Shown here piece after piece: positions 15,773 through 24,580 of a stretch of DNA of 64,000 nucleotides (position 1 is its first letter; each line of letters opens with the position of its first letter). The notes beneath the pieces were generated by a model. The model searched no databases and had not been told where the DNA came from. It worked only from the letters and a program-made list of their open reading frames with translations. Source of the DNA: Streptomyces caeruleatus (GTDB taxonomy: Bacteria > Actinomycetota > Actinomycetes > Streptomycetales > Streptomycetaceae); contig NZ_KQ948930.1 of NCBI RefSeq assembly GCF_001514235.1, forward strand, positions 1 through 64,000, read 5' to 3'. Made by a program: the position numbers and the translations under genes.

Positions 15773-18397
15773 TCACGCCTCCGGCAGGCGGTCCAGCTGG
15801 GCGGCGATGCGGGCGATGTCGTCGTCCGCCTTCGCCAGGCGGCCGCGGATCTTCTCCACGACGTTGTCCGGGGCCTTCGCCAGGAACGCCTCGTTGCCGA
15901 GCTTGGCCGTGGCCTGGGCCTTTTCCTTCTCGGCGGCGGCCAGGTCCTTCGCGAGGCGCTTGCGCTCCGCCGCGACGTCGATCGTGCCGGAGAGGTCGAG
16001 GGCGACCGTGGCACCGGCGACCGGGAGGGTGGCCGTGGCCGCGAAGTTCTCGCCCTCCGGCTGCAGGCGCAGCAGCTGGCGGATGGCCGGCTCGTGCGGG
16101 GCGAGGGCCGTGCCGTCCAGGGTGAGGCGGGCCGGCACGCGCTGGCCCGGCTGGAGGCCCTGGTCGGCGCGGAAGCGGCGGACCTCGGTGATGACCGACT
16201 GGAGCGACTCGATCTCCTGCTCGGCGCCCTGGTCACGGAAGCCGCTGTCGGCCGGCCACTCGGCGATCACGACCGACTCGCCGCCGGTGAGGGTGGTCCA
16301 CAGGGTCTCCGTGACGAACGGGACCACCGGGTGCAGCAGCTTCAGCGTGACGTCGAGGACCTCGCCGAGGACGCGCTTGCTGACCTCGGCCGGCGCGCCG
16401 CCCGCCTGGAACGTCGTCTTGGACAGCTCGACGTACCAGTCGAAGACCTCGTCCCACGCGAAGTGGAAGAGGGCGTCGGACAGCTTGGCGAACTGGTAGT
16501 CCTCGTAGAACGCGTCGACTTCGGCGACGACGGAGTTGAGGCGGGAGAGGATCCAGCGGTCGGTCGAGGACATCGCCGACGGCTCCGGGAGCGGGCCGTC
16601 CACCGTCGCGCCGTTCATCAGCGCGAAGCGGGTCGCGTTCCAGATCTTGTTGGCGAAGTTGCGGGAGCCCTGGACCCAGTCCTCGCCGATCGGGACGTCG
16701 ACGCCCGGGTTGGCGCCACGGGCGAGCGTGAACCGGAGGGCGTCGCTGCCGTACTTGTCCATCCAGTCCAGCGGGTTGACCGCGTTGCCGAAGGACTTCG
16801 ACATCTTCTTGCCGAACTGGTCGCGGACCATGCCGTGCAGGGCGATGGTGTGGAACGGCGGGGTGCCGTCCATCGCGTACAGGCCGAACATCATCATCCG
16901 GGCGACCCAGAAGAAGAGGATGTCGTAGCCGGTGACCAGGACGGAGTTCGGATAGAACTTCGCGAGCGACTCGGTCTGTTCGGGCCAGCCGAGGGTCGAG
17001 AAGGGCCACAGGCCGGAGGAGAACCAGGTGTCGAGGACGTCGGTGTCCTGACGCCAGCCCTCACCGCTCGGCGGCTCCTCGTCCGGACCGACACAGACGA
17101 CCTCACCCTCGGGGCCGTACCAGACCGGAATCCGGTGACCCCACCACAACTGACGCGAAATACACCAGTCGTGGAGGTTGTCGACCCAGTCGAAGTACCG
17201 CTTCTCCATCTCCTGCGGGTGGATCTTGACCCGGCCGTCGCGGACCGCGTCACCGGCGGCCTTGGCGAGCGGGCCGACCTTGACCCACCACTGCATGGAC
17301 AGGCGCGGCTCGATGGTGGTCTTGCAGCGCGAGCAGTGGCCGACCGAGTGGACGTACGGCCGCTTCTCCGCGACGATCCGGCCCTCGGCACGCAGTGCGG
17401 CGACGATGGCCGAGCGGGCTTCGAGGCGGTCCAGGCCCTGGAAGGGCCCGTGGGCGGTGATGACCGCGTGCTCGTCCATCACGGCGAGGGACGGCAGGCC
17501 GTGACGCTGGCCGATCTCGAAGTCGTTCGGGTCGTGGGCCGGGGTGACCTTGACGGCACCCGTGCCGAACTCGGGGTCGACGTGCTCGTCGGCGACGACG
17601 GGGATACGGCGGCCGGTGAGCGGCAGCTCGATCTCACGGCCGACGAGATGGCGGTAGCGCTCGTCCTCGGGGTGGACGGCGACCGCGGTGTCGCCGAGCA
17701 TCGTCTCGGCACGGGTCGTCGCCACGACGATGGCGTCGTCGCCCTCGCCGTACCGGATGGAGACGAGCTCGCCGTCGTCGTCCTGGTACTCGACCTCGAT
17801 GTCCGAGATGGCCGTCAGACAGCGCGGGCACCAGTTGATGATGCGCTCGGCGCGGTAGATGAGCTCGTCGTCGTAGAGGCGTTTGAAGATGGTCTGGACG
17901 GCCTGGGACAGGCCCTCGTCCATGGTGAAGCGCTCGCGCGACCACGCGACGCCGTCACCGAGGCGCCGCATCTGTCCGCTGATCTGCCCGCCGGACTCGC
18001 CCTTCCACTGCCAGACGCGCTCGACGAACGCCTCACGGCCCAGGTCGTGCCGGGACTTGCCCTCCTTGCCGAGCTCGCGCTCGACGACGTTCTGCGTGGC
18101 GATACCGGCGTGGTCCATGCCGGGCTGCCACAGCGTCTCGTAACCCTGCATGCGCTTACGGCGCGTCAGGGCGTCGATGAGGGTGTGCTCGAAGGCGTGC
18201 CCGAGGTGGAGCGAGCCCGTGACGTTCGGCGGCGGGATCACGATCGTGTACGGCGGCTTGTCGCTCTTCTCGTCCGCCTCGAAGTAACCGCGCTCTACCC
18301 AGCGCTCGTACAGCGGCCCCTCTACATCGGCCGGCGCGTACTGGGTCGGCAGTTCGGTGTCGGGCGCTGGTGGCTGCTGCTGAGCGTTCTCGGTCAC
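15773..18397 (-). CDS. valS: valyl-tRNA synthetase
   Basis: An 874-aa class I aminoacyl-tRNA synthetase that charges tRNA-Val. The HIGH motif is H64-L-G-H67 in PNVTGSLHLGHAFEHT, and KMSKS lies near residue 530 in FGKKMSKSFGN. An editing domain sits between them. The C-terminal coiled coil (AAERKRLAKDLAAAEKEKAQ) is the usual tRNA-binding arm. GTG start; length is normal for the shorter actinobacterial type. Transcribed alone toward a strong terminator. Confidence 0.98.
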   Translation of the reverse strand: MTENAQQQPPAPDTELPTQYAPADVEGPLYERWVERGYFEADEKSDKPPYTIVIPPPNVTGSLHLGHAFEHTLIDALTRRKRMQGYETLWQPGMDHAGIATQNVVERELGKEGKSRHDLGREAFVERVWQWKGESGGQISGQMRRLGDGVAWSRERFTMDEGLSQAVQTIFKRLYDDELIYRAERIINWCPRCLTAISDIEVEYQDDDGELVSIRYGEGDDAIVVATTRAETMLGDTAVAVHPEDERYRHLVGREIELPLTGRRIPVVADEHVDPEFGTGAVKVTPAHDPNDFEIGQRHGLPSLAVMDEHAVITAHGPFQGLDRLEARSAIVAALRAEGRIVAEKRPYVHSVGHCSRCKTTIEPRLSMQWWVKVGPLAKAAGDAVRDGRVKIHPQEMEKRYFDWVDNLHDWCISRQLWWGHRIPVWYGPEGEVVCVGPDEEPPSGEGWRQDTDVLDTWFSSGLWPFSTLGWPEQTESLAKFYPNSVLVTGYDILFFWVARMMMFGLYAMDGTPPFHTIALHGMVRDQFGKKMSKSFGNAVNPLDWMDKYGSDALRFTLARGANPGVDVPIGEDWVQGSRNFANKIWNATRFALMNGATVDGPLPEPSAMSSTDRWILSRLNSVVAEVDAFYEDYQFAKLSDALFHFAWDEVFDWYVELSKTTFQAGGAPAEVSKRVLGEVLDVTLKLLHPVVPFVTETLWTTLTGGESVVIAEWPADSGFRDQGAEQEIESLQSVITEVRRFRADQGLQPGQRVPARLTLDGTALAPHEPAIRQLLRLQPEGENFAATATLPVAGATVALDLSGTIDVAAERKRLAKDLAAAEKEKAQATAKLGNEAFLAKAPDNVVEKIRGRLAKADDDIARIAAQLDRLPEA

Positions 18398-18533
18398 CCG
18401 CTCAGTTTAGGGGTGTCCCGGGCGTGTCCCGAAACGCGTTTGTTCTGTAACGGTGGGCACCCCGATGCCGTGCGTCCACGGGGTTTGCGCCAGGATGTCG
18501 TGAACGCATAAGCATCTGGAGGGGAACCCAGAA

Positions 18534-19505
18534 ATGAGCTACAACCAGCCGGGCCCGTACGGCGGGCAGCCCCAGCAGCCCGGTCCGTACGGCCAGCCGG
18601 GTCCGTACGGCCAGCAGCCGCAGGCGCCCCAGCCCGGCTACGGCTACCCCCAGCAGGCTCCGCCGCCCCAGCCCCAGCCCGGCTACGGCTACCCTCAGCA
18701 GCCCCCCGGCGTCCCGCCCCAGCAGCCGGGCCCGTACGGCCAGCAGCAGCCGCCCTACGGCCAGGCCCCCTACGGCGTGCCGCAGCCGCCGGCCCCGGGT
18801 GGCGGCGGCAAGAAGACCGGCCTGATCATCGGCGCGGTGGCGGTCGTGGCCGCGATCGCCGTCGGAGCGTACTTCGCACTCGGCGGCAGCCGTGGCGGCG
18901 CGGGCGGCAGCCTTGAGGACGACGGCGCGCACAAGCTGGCGACTCCGCAGAAGCTGCTCAGCGAGTACACGCGGACGACCGACGACGGTCAGTCGTCCGG
19001 CAGCGAGTCGGCGTCGGAGCTGGAGAAGAGCGGCGTCAAGAACGGCACCGACGTCAGCAGTCTCTATTCGACCGCGGACCTTTCGGGTTACGACCCCAAC
19101 GACCCGAACAGCTCCATGCCCGATCTGGGCAAACTGGCGAAAGCCAAGAGCATCTACTTCATGGGCGCCTACGGCGAGATCGCCGACCCCGAGAAGGCCC
19201 TGGACGCGCTGTTCACGAGCTTCAAGAAGTCTGCCGAGGAGGACTCCTCCTCCAGCAGCGCCGGCAAGACCGAACTGGTCGGCGAGCCCGAGTCGGCCGA
19301 CCTCGACGGCGCGGTCATGAAGTGCCAGTCGCTCAAGGGCCAGAACCTGATGACCAAGCAGGAGACGACCAACTGGTTCTGCGCCTGGGCCGACTACAGC
19401 ACCATCGCTCTGGTGTCCCCGAGTGACGCGACGGCGAGCGTCTCCAAGGACGTGGCGATCGACATCACCACGAAGGTCCGCGCGGAGGTCCGCGTCAAGG
19501 CCTGA
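18534..19505 (+). CDS. membrane-anchored protein with Pro/Gln/Gly/Tyr-rich cytoplasmic head
   Basis: A 323-aa protein with GGAGGGG before its ATG. Residues 1-92 are low complexity with repeated QPGPYGQ and GYGYPQQ units. One transmembrane helix follows (GLIIGAVAVVAAIAVGAYFAL, about 95-115), then an extracellular domain of about 200 residues with two cysteines (VMKCQSLKGQ; NWFCAWADYS) that may form a disulfide. It has no known enzymatic motif. This class is common in Streptomyces near the valS-clpX boundary. It is divergent from valS and convergent with clpX. Confidence 0.85.
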   Translation: MSYNQPGPYGGQPQQPGPYGQPGPYGQQPQAPQPGYGYPQQAPPPQPQPGYGYPQQPPGVPPQQPGPYGQQQPPYGQAPYGVPQPPAPGGGGKKTGLIIGAVAVVAAIAVGAYFALGGSRGGAGGSLEDDGAHKLATPQKLLSEYTRTTDDGQSSGSESASELEKSGVKNGTDVSSLYSTADLSGYDPNDPNSSMPDLGKLAKAKSIYFMGAYGEIADPEKALDALFTSFKKSAEEDSSSSSAGKTELVGEPESADLDGAVMKCQSLKGQNLMTKQETTNWFCAWADYSTIALVSPSDATASVSKDVAIDITTKVRAEVRVKA

Positions 19506-19524
19506 CGCCCAGTAGCCCCCACGC

Positions 19525-19560
19525 AGAAGGGGCCCCGGTCGGTCGACCGGGGCCCCTTCT
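19525..19560. terminator. bidirectional terminator between the membrane protein gene and clpX
   Basis: Perfect 16-bp stem, arms 19525-19540 and 19545-19560, with a 4-nt loop. It lies between convergent genes, 17 nt from the clpX stop. Confidence 0.88.
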
Positions 19561-19577
19561 GTACGTCTGTGCTGCGG

Positions 19578-20864
19578 CTACGCCGTCTTCTGCTCTCCCG
19601 ACCCGCGCCCCCGCGCGTCACGCGGGATCAGCGTCGGGTTCACGTTCGAGTGGACGACGTCCGCCGTGATGACGACGCGGGCCACGTCCTTGCGGGACGG
19701 GATCTCGTACATCACGCCCTGGAGGACTTCCTCCATGATGGCGCGCAGGCCGCGGGCGCCGGTCTGGCGGAGGATGGCCTGGTCGGCGATGGCCTCCAGG
19801 GCCTCGCGCTCGAAGTCCAGCTCCACGCCGTCGAGTTCGAAGAGGCGCTGGTACTGCTTCACCAGCGCGTTGCGGGGCTCGACGAGGATCTGGAGGAGGG
19901 CCTCGCGGTCGAGGTTGTGGACCGAGGTGATGACGGGGAGCCGGCCGATGAACTCGGGGATCATGCCGAACTTGACCAGGTCCTCGGGCATGACGTCCTC
20001 GAACTGGTCCTTGGCCTCCAGCTCGCGCTTGGAGCGGATGGTCGCGCCGAAGCCGATGCCCTTGGCGCCGGCCCGGGACTCGATGATCTTCTCAAGACCG
20101 GCGAACGCGCCGCCCACGATGAACAGGACGTTCGTCGTGTCGATCTGGATGAATTCCTGGTGGGGGTGCTTACGGCCGCCCTGCGGGGGAACCGAGGCGG
20201 TGGTGCCCTCAAGGATCTTCAGCAGGGCCTGCTGGACGCCCTCACCGCTGACGTCTCGCGTGATCGACGGATTTTCACTCTTCCGCGCGACCTTGTCGAT
20301 CTCGTCGATGTAGATGATCCCGGTCTCGGCCTTCTTGACGTCGTAGTCGGCCGCCTGGATCAGCTTCAGCAGGATGTTCTCGACGTCCTCGCCGACATAC
20401 CCGGCCTCCGTCAGCGCCGTCGCGTCGGCGATGGCGAACGGGACGTTGAGCATACGGGCCAGGGTCTGCGCCAGCAGTGTCTTGCCGGAGCCCGTGGGGC
20501 CCAGCAGCAGGATGTTGGACTTCGCCAACTCGATGGCGTCGTCGCGGCCTTGGGCACCGCCGTTCTCGCCGGCCTGGACGCGCTTGTAGTGGTTGTAGAC
20601 GGCGACGGAGAGCGCCTTCTTGGCCGCTTCCTGGCCGACCACGTACCCCTCGAGGAACTCGTAGATCTCGCGCGGCTTGGGGAGTTCCTCCCAGCGGACC
20701 TCACTGGTCTCCGCGAGCTCTTCCTCGATGATCTCGTTGCAGAGATCGATGCACTCGTCGCAGATGTACACACCAGGGCCTGCGATGAGCTTCTTGACCT
20801 GCTTCTGGCTCTTGCCGCAGAACGAGCACTTGAGCAGATCGCCGCCGTCACCGATGCGTGCCAC
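19578..20864 (-). CDS. clpX: ClpX, ATPase subunit of the ClpXP protease
   Basis: A 428-aa AAA+ unfoldase. The N-terminal zinc-binding domain uses Cys13, Cys16, Cys35 and Cys38. Walker A is GPTGSGKT (122-129); Walker B is IIYIDEIDKVA. The RKHPHQEFIQIDT and GFGATI blocks are ClpX-typical. It feeds substrates to the ClpP1P2 peptidase encoded upstream. GTG start. The 180-nt gap to clpP2 may hold a separate promoter, as clpX is often transcribed independently in Streptomyces. Confidence 0.97.
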   Translation of the reverse strand: MARIGDGGDLLKCSFCGKSQKQVKKLIAGPGVYICDECIDLCNEIIEEELAETSEVRWEELPKPREIYEFLEGYVVGQEAAKKALSVAVYNHYKRVQAGENGGAQGRDDAIELAKSNILLLGPTGSGKTLLAQTLARMLNVPFAIADATALTEAGYVGEDVENILLKLIQAADYDVKKAETGIIYIDEIDKVARKSENPSITRDVSGEGVQQALLKILEGTTASVPPQGGRKHPHQEFIQIDTTNVLFIVGGAFAGLEKIIESRAGAKGIGFGATIRSKRELEAKDQFEDVMPEDLVKFGMIPEFIGRLPVITSVHNLDREALLQILVEPRNALVKQYQRLFELDGVELDFEREALEAIADQAILRQTGARGLRAIMEEVLQGVMYEIPSRKDVARVVITADVVHSNVNPTLIPRDARGRGSGEQKTA

Positions 20865-21044
20865 GGTGTGCTTCCCCTTCGCCTGGGAGACGCCTGGACG
20901 TTTTCGAATCCAGCGGCTCCTGGTGCTGCCTTATGTCGACGGTACCTTGCCTGGCCCCCCGTTCGGGCCCCCCTTGGCGCGGTTCACTTTGACGTGCACC
21001 GTCCCAAACCGTGCCAAGGGGCAGCAGACACTACCGGGTCCGCG

Positions 21045-21725
21045 TCAGCGAACGTCGGCGTTGTTCATCTTCCGCGTGGAGATGATCTGGTCGATCAGCC
21101 CGTACGACAGCGCGTCCTCGGCCGTGAGGATCTTGTCGCGCTCGATGTCCTCGCGGATCTTCTCGATCGGCGTGGTGGAGTGCTTGGCCAGCATCTCCTC
21201 CAGCTGCGAGCGCATCCGGAGGATTTCGTTGGCGGCGATCTCCAGGTCGGAGACCTGGCCGCGGCCCGTCTCGCTGTACGGCTGGTGGATCAGCACACGC
21301 GCGTTGGGCAGCGCCATGCGCTTGCCCGGCGAACCGGCGGCCAGCAGGACGGCGGCGGCGGAGGCAGCCTGGCCCATGCAGACCGTCTGGATGTCGGGCT
21401 TCACGAACTGCATCGTGTCGTAGATGGCCGTGAGCGCGGTGAAGGAGCCGCCGGGGCTGTTGATGTAGACCGAGATGTCCCGGTCGGGGTCCATCGACTC
21501 CAGGCACAGCAGCTGCGCCATGACGTCATTGGCGGAGGCGTCGTCGATCTGCACGCCGAGGAAGATCACGCGCTCTTCGAAGAGCTTCGCGTACGGGTCG
21601 TACTCGCGGATGCCCTGCGAGGTGCGCTCGACGAAGCGGGGGATCACGTACCGGGACTCGGCGGCCGGACCCGTGTACTCGGCGCGCGTGCGGTCGTACA
21701 GGCCGCTGCCGGGAAAGTCGTTCAC
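21045..21725 (-). CDS. clpP2: ClpP2 protease subunit
   Basis: A 226-aa serine peptidase of the ClpP family. Catalytic triad by alignment to known ClpP: Ser122 (MGQAASAAAVLL), His147 (LIHQPY) and Asp197 (IERDKIL). In Streptomyces ClpP1 and ClpP2 together form the active peptidase that works with ClpX or ClpC. The N-terminal 45 residues are probably a propeptide-like extension. GTG start with AGGAGA. It follows clpP1 by 50 nt in the same operon. Confidence 0.96.
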   Translation of the reverse strand: MNDFPGSGLYDRTRAEYTGPAAESRYVIPRFVERTSQGIREYDPYAKLFEERVIFLGVQIDDASANDVMAQLLCLESMDPDRDISVYINSPGGSFTALTAIYDTMQFVKPDIQTVCMGQAASAAAVLLAAGSPGKRMALPNARVLIHQPYSETGRGQVSDLEIAANEILRMRSQLEEMLAKHSTTPIEKIREDIERDKILTAEDALSYGLIDQIISTRKMNNADVR

Positions 21726-21775
21726 TGTCTGTCTCCTAGGGGCTTAGGCGGTCGGCTGGGGGCTGTCCTGGGGTC

Positions 21776-22396
21776 TCAGGCCCCGGTGCCGCCGCCGCCC
21801 GGGATACCGGCAGCCGTGGTGATGACGTCGTCGATGAGGCCGTACTCCTTGGCCTCCTCGGGGTCGAACCAGCGGTCGCGGTCCGAGTCCCGGGTGACCT
21901 GCTCGACGGTCTGGCCGGTGTGCTGGGCCGTGAGCTCGGCCATACGCTTCTTGGTGTGCAGCAGGCGCTCGGCGTGGATCTTGATGTCCGAGGCCGAGCC
22001 GGCGAGGCCGGCGGAGGGCTGGTGGATCAGGATCTCGGCGTTCGGCAGCGCGAAGCGCTTGCCGGGGGTGCCCGCGCTGAGCAGGAACTGGCCCATCGAG
22101 GCGGCGAGACCCATGGCGATGGTCATCACGTCGTTCTTGATGAACTGCATGGTGTCGTAGATCGCCATGCCGGCCGTGATCGAGCCGCCGGGGCTGTTGA
22201 TGTAGAGGTTGATGTCCTTGTCGGGGTCGGCCGCGGCAAGGAGCAGCAACTGTGCGGTGATCTTGTTCGCGATGTCGTCGTCGACCGGCTGGCCGAGGAA
22301 GATGATCCGCTCGTTGAGCAGCCGGTTGTAGACCTGGTCGCCGAGGCCACCGCCGATGGAGGGCTCGCCGGCGGCGGAGGGCATCAGATTCGTCAC
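21776..22396 (-). CDS. clpP1: ClpP1 protease subunit
   Basis: A 206-aa ClpP-family peptidase read from GTG 22394-22396 (VTNLMPSAAGEPS). Catalytic Ser100 (MGLAASMGQFLL), His125 (LIHQPSAGLAG) and Asp174 (DSDRDRWFD). In-frame upstream starts exist, but the longest runs through the predicted promoter and ClgR operator. AGGTGG lies 4 nt before the chosen GTG. An ATG about 27 codons upstream cannot be excluded. It is first in the clpP1-clpP2 operon. Confidence 0.93.
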   Translation of the reverse strand: MTNLMPSAAGEPSIGGGLGDQVYNRLLNERIIFLGQPVDDDIANKITAQLLLLAAADPDKDINLYINSPGGSITAGMAIYDTMQFIKNDVMTIAMGLAASMGQFLLSAGTPGKRFALPNAEILIHQPSAGLAGSASDIKIHAERLLHTKKRMAELTAQHTGQTVEQVTRDSDRDRWFDPEEAKEYGLIDDVITTAAGIPGGGGTGA

Positions 22397-22482
22397 GTAT
22401 CCACCTGCTCGTCTTACGACGGCGCCGGGCCGTCTTACGTCTTCTGCGGGCAACGGGGGCTCCCCTGCCCTCATACTCATGG

Positions 22483-22540
22483 ACCCTAACGCGGTGGCCC
22501 TGTGCTGCAATCCCGGTTCAGCGGGTGTTCGCCGGGGGCG
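22483..22540 (-). promoter_or_regulatory. clpP1P2 promoter with ClgR operator
   Basis: A GTTCGC-N5-GCG sequence lies at 22527-22540, the operator reported for the ClgR activator of clp genes in Streptomyces. On the minus strand a -35 TTGCAG (22505-22510) and -10 TAGGGT (22483-22488) are separated by 16 bp, and the operator lies 16 bp upstream of the -35, as suits an activator. ClgR is known to induce clpP1P2 and lon. The match is by pattern only; the operator is written on the plus strand. Confidence 0.7.
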
Positions 22541-22576
22541 TAGCGCCCCGGGGCCTGTGAGTACGGGCGTACGGAA

Positions 22577-22613
22577 GAAGGGCCCTGGGGATTTCACCTC
22601 CCCAGGGCCCTTC
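22577..22613 (-). terminator. terminator of tig
   Basis: Perfect 15-bp stem, arms 22577-22591 and 22599-22613, with a 7-nt loop, 25 nt beyond the tig stop. Confidence 0.88.
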
Positions 22614-22638
22614 CTACGAGCTACGCGTCGCCGTGGGC

Positions 22639-24033
22639 TCAGCCCTCGGACTTCTCCTCGGCGGCGTCGTCGGCGGTGCCCTCGGCGGCCTCGACGGTCT
22701 CCGTGGCCTGCTCGACGTCGTCCTCGTCGTCCAGGTCGATGACCTCGCCGTTGGTGTCCTTGACCGTGGCCTTCTCGACCACGACGGCCAGGGCCTTGCC
22801 GCGGGCGACCTCGCCGACCAGGAGCGGAACCTGGCCGCCCTCGACGACGGCCTGGGCGAACTGGTCGGGGGACATGCCGGAGGAGGCGGCGCGGCGCATG
22901 AGGTGCTCGGTGAGCTCCTCCTGGTTGACGTTCAGCTTCTCCTGCTTGACGAGCTCGTCGAGGACGAACTGCGTCTTGATGCCCTTGACCGCGGCTTCCT
23001 TGGTCTCGGCGTCGAACTCCTCGACCGTCTTGCCCTGGATCTCGAGGTACTTCTCGAGGTCGAGACCCATCTGGCCGAGCTGGTGGTGCTCCAGGTTGTG
23101 CTTGCGGGTGTTGATCTCGTCCTCGAGCAGCTTCTCGGGGACGGGCACCTCGACGAGCTCCAGCAGCTTCTCCAGGACGCGCTCCTGGGCCTGCGTGGCC
23201 TGGTCGTACTGCTTCATGTTCTCGAGGCGCTTGCGGCTGTCGGCCTTGAGCTCGTCGAGGGTGTCGAACTCGGAGGCGAGCTGCGCGAAGTCGTCGTCCA
23301 GCTCGGGCAGTTCGCGCGCGGCGACCTGGGTGACCTTGACGGTGACCTCGGCCGCCTTCCCGGCCGCCGAGCCGCCCTTGAGCTCGGAGGTGAAGGTGGC
23401 CTCGCCACCGGCCTCCAGGCCCTTCACGGCGTCGTCGATGCCGTCCAGCAGCTCACCGGAGCCGATGGTGTAGGAGACGCCCTCGGCGACGCCGTCCTCC
23501 AGGACCTCGCCGTCGACCTTGGCCTGCAGGTCGATCGTGACGACGTCGCCGTCCTCGGCGGCACGCTCGACCGGGGAGGTGGACGCGAAGCGCTCGCGGA
23601 GCTGCTCGACCGACTTCTCGATGTCCTCCTCGGTGACCTCGACGGCGTCGACCTCGACCTCGATGCCGGAGTAGTCCGGGATCTCGATGGTCGGGCGGAC
23701 GTCGACCTCGGCGGTGAAGTTCAGCGTCTCGCCGTCCTTCAGCTCGGTGATGTCGACCTCGGGCTGGCCCAGGACGTCGATCTCCGCCTCGTTGACCGCC
23801 TCGGTGTAGAACTTCGGCAGCGCGTCGTTGACGGCCTCCTCCAGCACGGCGCCACGGCCGAACCGCTGGTCGATGACGCGGGCCGGGATCTTGCCCTTGC
23901 GGAAGCCCTTCACCGTGACCTGCTGGTTGATCTTCTTGTACGCCGCGTCGAGGCTGTCCTTGAGCTCCTCGAAGGGCACCTCGATGCTGAGCCGAACCCG
24001 AGTCGGGTTCAGGGTCTCCACGGCGCTCTTCAC
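22639..24033 (-). CDS. tig: trigger factor
   Basis: A 464-aa ribosome-associated chaperone and prolyl isomerase. The ribosome-docking signature appears as GFRKGKIPARVIDQRFG near residue 45. The FKBP-type domain includes VVTIDLQAKVDGEVLEDGVA. The C-terminus is very acidic. The GTG start 24031-24033 has AAGGAGA 7 nt upstream, so the longer in-frame reading is rejected. It is monocistronic, upstream of the clp operon, as in other Streptomyces. Confidence 0.96.
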   Translation of the reverse strand: MKSAVETLNPTRVRLSIEVPFEELKDSLDAAYKKINQQVTVKGFRKGKIPARVIDQRFGRGAVLEEAVNDALPKFYTEAVNEAEIDVLGQPEVDITELKDGETLNFTAEVDVRPTIEIPDYSGIEVEVDAVEVTEEDIEKSVEQLRERFASTSPVERAAEDGDVVTIDLQAKVDGEVLEDGVAEGVSYTIGSGELLDGIDDAVKGLEAGGEATFTSELKGGSAAGKAAEVTVKVTQVAARELPELDDDFAQLASEFDTLDELKADSRKRLENMKQYDQATQAQERVLEKLLELVEVPVPEKLLEDEINTRKHNLEHHQLGQMGLDLEKYLEIQGKTVEEFDAETKEAAVKGIKTQFVLDELVKQEKLNVNQEELTEHLMRRAASSGMSPDQFAQAVVEGGQVPLLVGEVARGKALAVVVEKATVKDTNGEVIDLDDEDDVEQATETVEAAEGTADDAAEEKSEG

Positions 24034-24237
24034 GGTTCGGTCTCCTTGGGGGCTGACTTCTTGGTTTCTGCCGGGGCCAGACTGGTCCGGCGGATTTCGT
24101 CGCCCGGAGGACTTCCAGAGGTTCCTGTGGATGAGACACACGGGCGCGCAGCTTGCATAGTAACCGCAGCCGCTCAACGCCCCAAAGGCGATCAAGCGAG
24201 GTGACCGTGCGGATGACCGGTGCGGACCGGTCGGTGG

Positions 24238-24311
24238 TCGGGGTGGCGGGATTTGAACCCACGGCCTTCCGCTCCCAAAGCGGACGCGCTACCAAGCTGC
24301 GCCACACCCCG
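24238..24311 (-). tRNA. tRNA-Pro (anticodon TGG)
   Basis: A 74-nt cloverleaf including the discriminator base. The acceptor stem pairs CGGGGTG with CACCCCG, the anticodon loop reads TTTGGGA, and the T-arm reads GTGGGTTCAAATCCCGC. CCA is not encoded. No integrase or duplicated 3' end is nearby. Confidence 0.96.
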
Positions 24312-24442
24312 TGCTGGTGCGACACGTAGGGTACATGCCCGCGGACGGCGCGGCCGCCGCATTTACGGGGTGTGCGGTGAGGGGCACCGACCCGCTACGA
24401 TGCCTTCTGTGCCGCGGTCACCTGACCTGCGGCGCGTCCTGT

Positions 24443-24513
24443 GCGGGCGTAGCTCAATGGTAGAGCCCTAGTCTTCCAAACTAGCTACGCGGGTTCGATT
24501 CCCGTCGCCCGCT
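24443..24513 (+). tRNA. tRNA-Gly (anticodon TCC)
   Basis: A 71-nt cloverleaf. The acceptor stem pairs GCGGGCG with CGCCCGC, the anticodon stem is CTAGT/ACTAG with loop CTTCCAA, and the T-arm is CGGGTTCGATTCCCG. CCA is not encoded. It is divergent from tRNA-Pro. Confidence 0.96.
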
Positions 24514-24522
24514 CTGTACGGC

Positions 24523-24563
24523 TCAGGGCCAGGTCAGAGGGTTCATCCCCGACCTGGCCCTGA
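24523..24563. terminator. terminator between tRNA-Gly and the convergent kinase gene
   Basis: A 13-bp stem, arms 24523-24535 and 24551-24563, followed by TCGTTTC. It serves tRNA-Gly and probably the convergent kinase gene. Confidence 0.8.
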
Positions 24564-24580
24564 TCGTTTCCGGAGTCCGG

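Noticed and set aside
16094..18511. Long plus-strand open frame opposite valS
   Set aside because: A shadow of valS caused by high third-position G+C; the translation is Val/Asp/Arg/Leu-rich without motifs.
19569..22160. Very long plus-strand open frame opposite clpX/clpP
   Set aside because: Crosses three verified genes and their control regions in antisense; composition is typical of a shadow frame.
24238..24513. tRNA genes as integration sites
   Set aside because: No integrase, no duplicated tRNA 3' end and no foreign-looking genes beside them.
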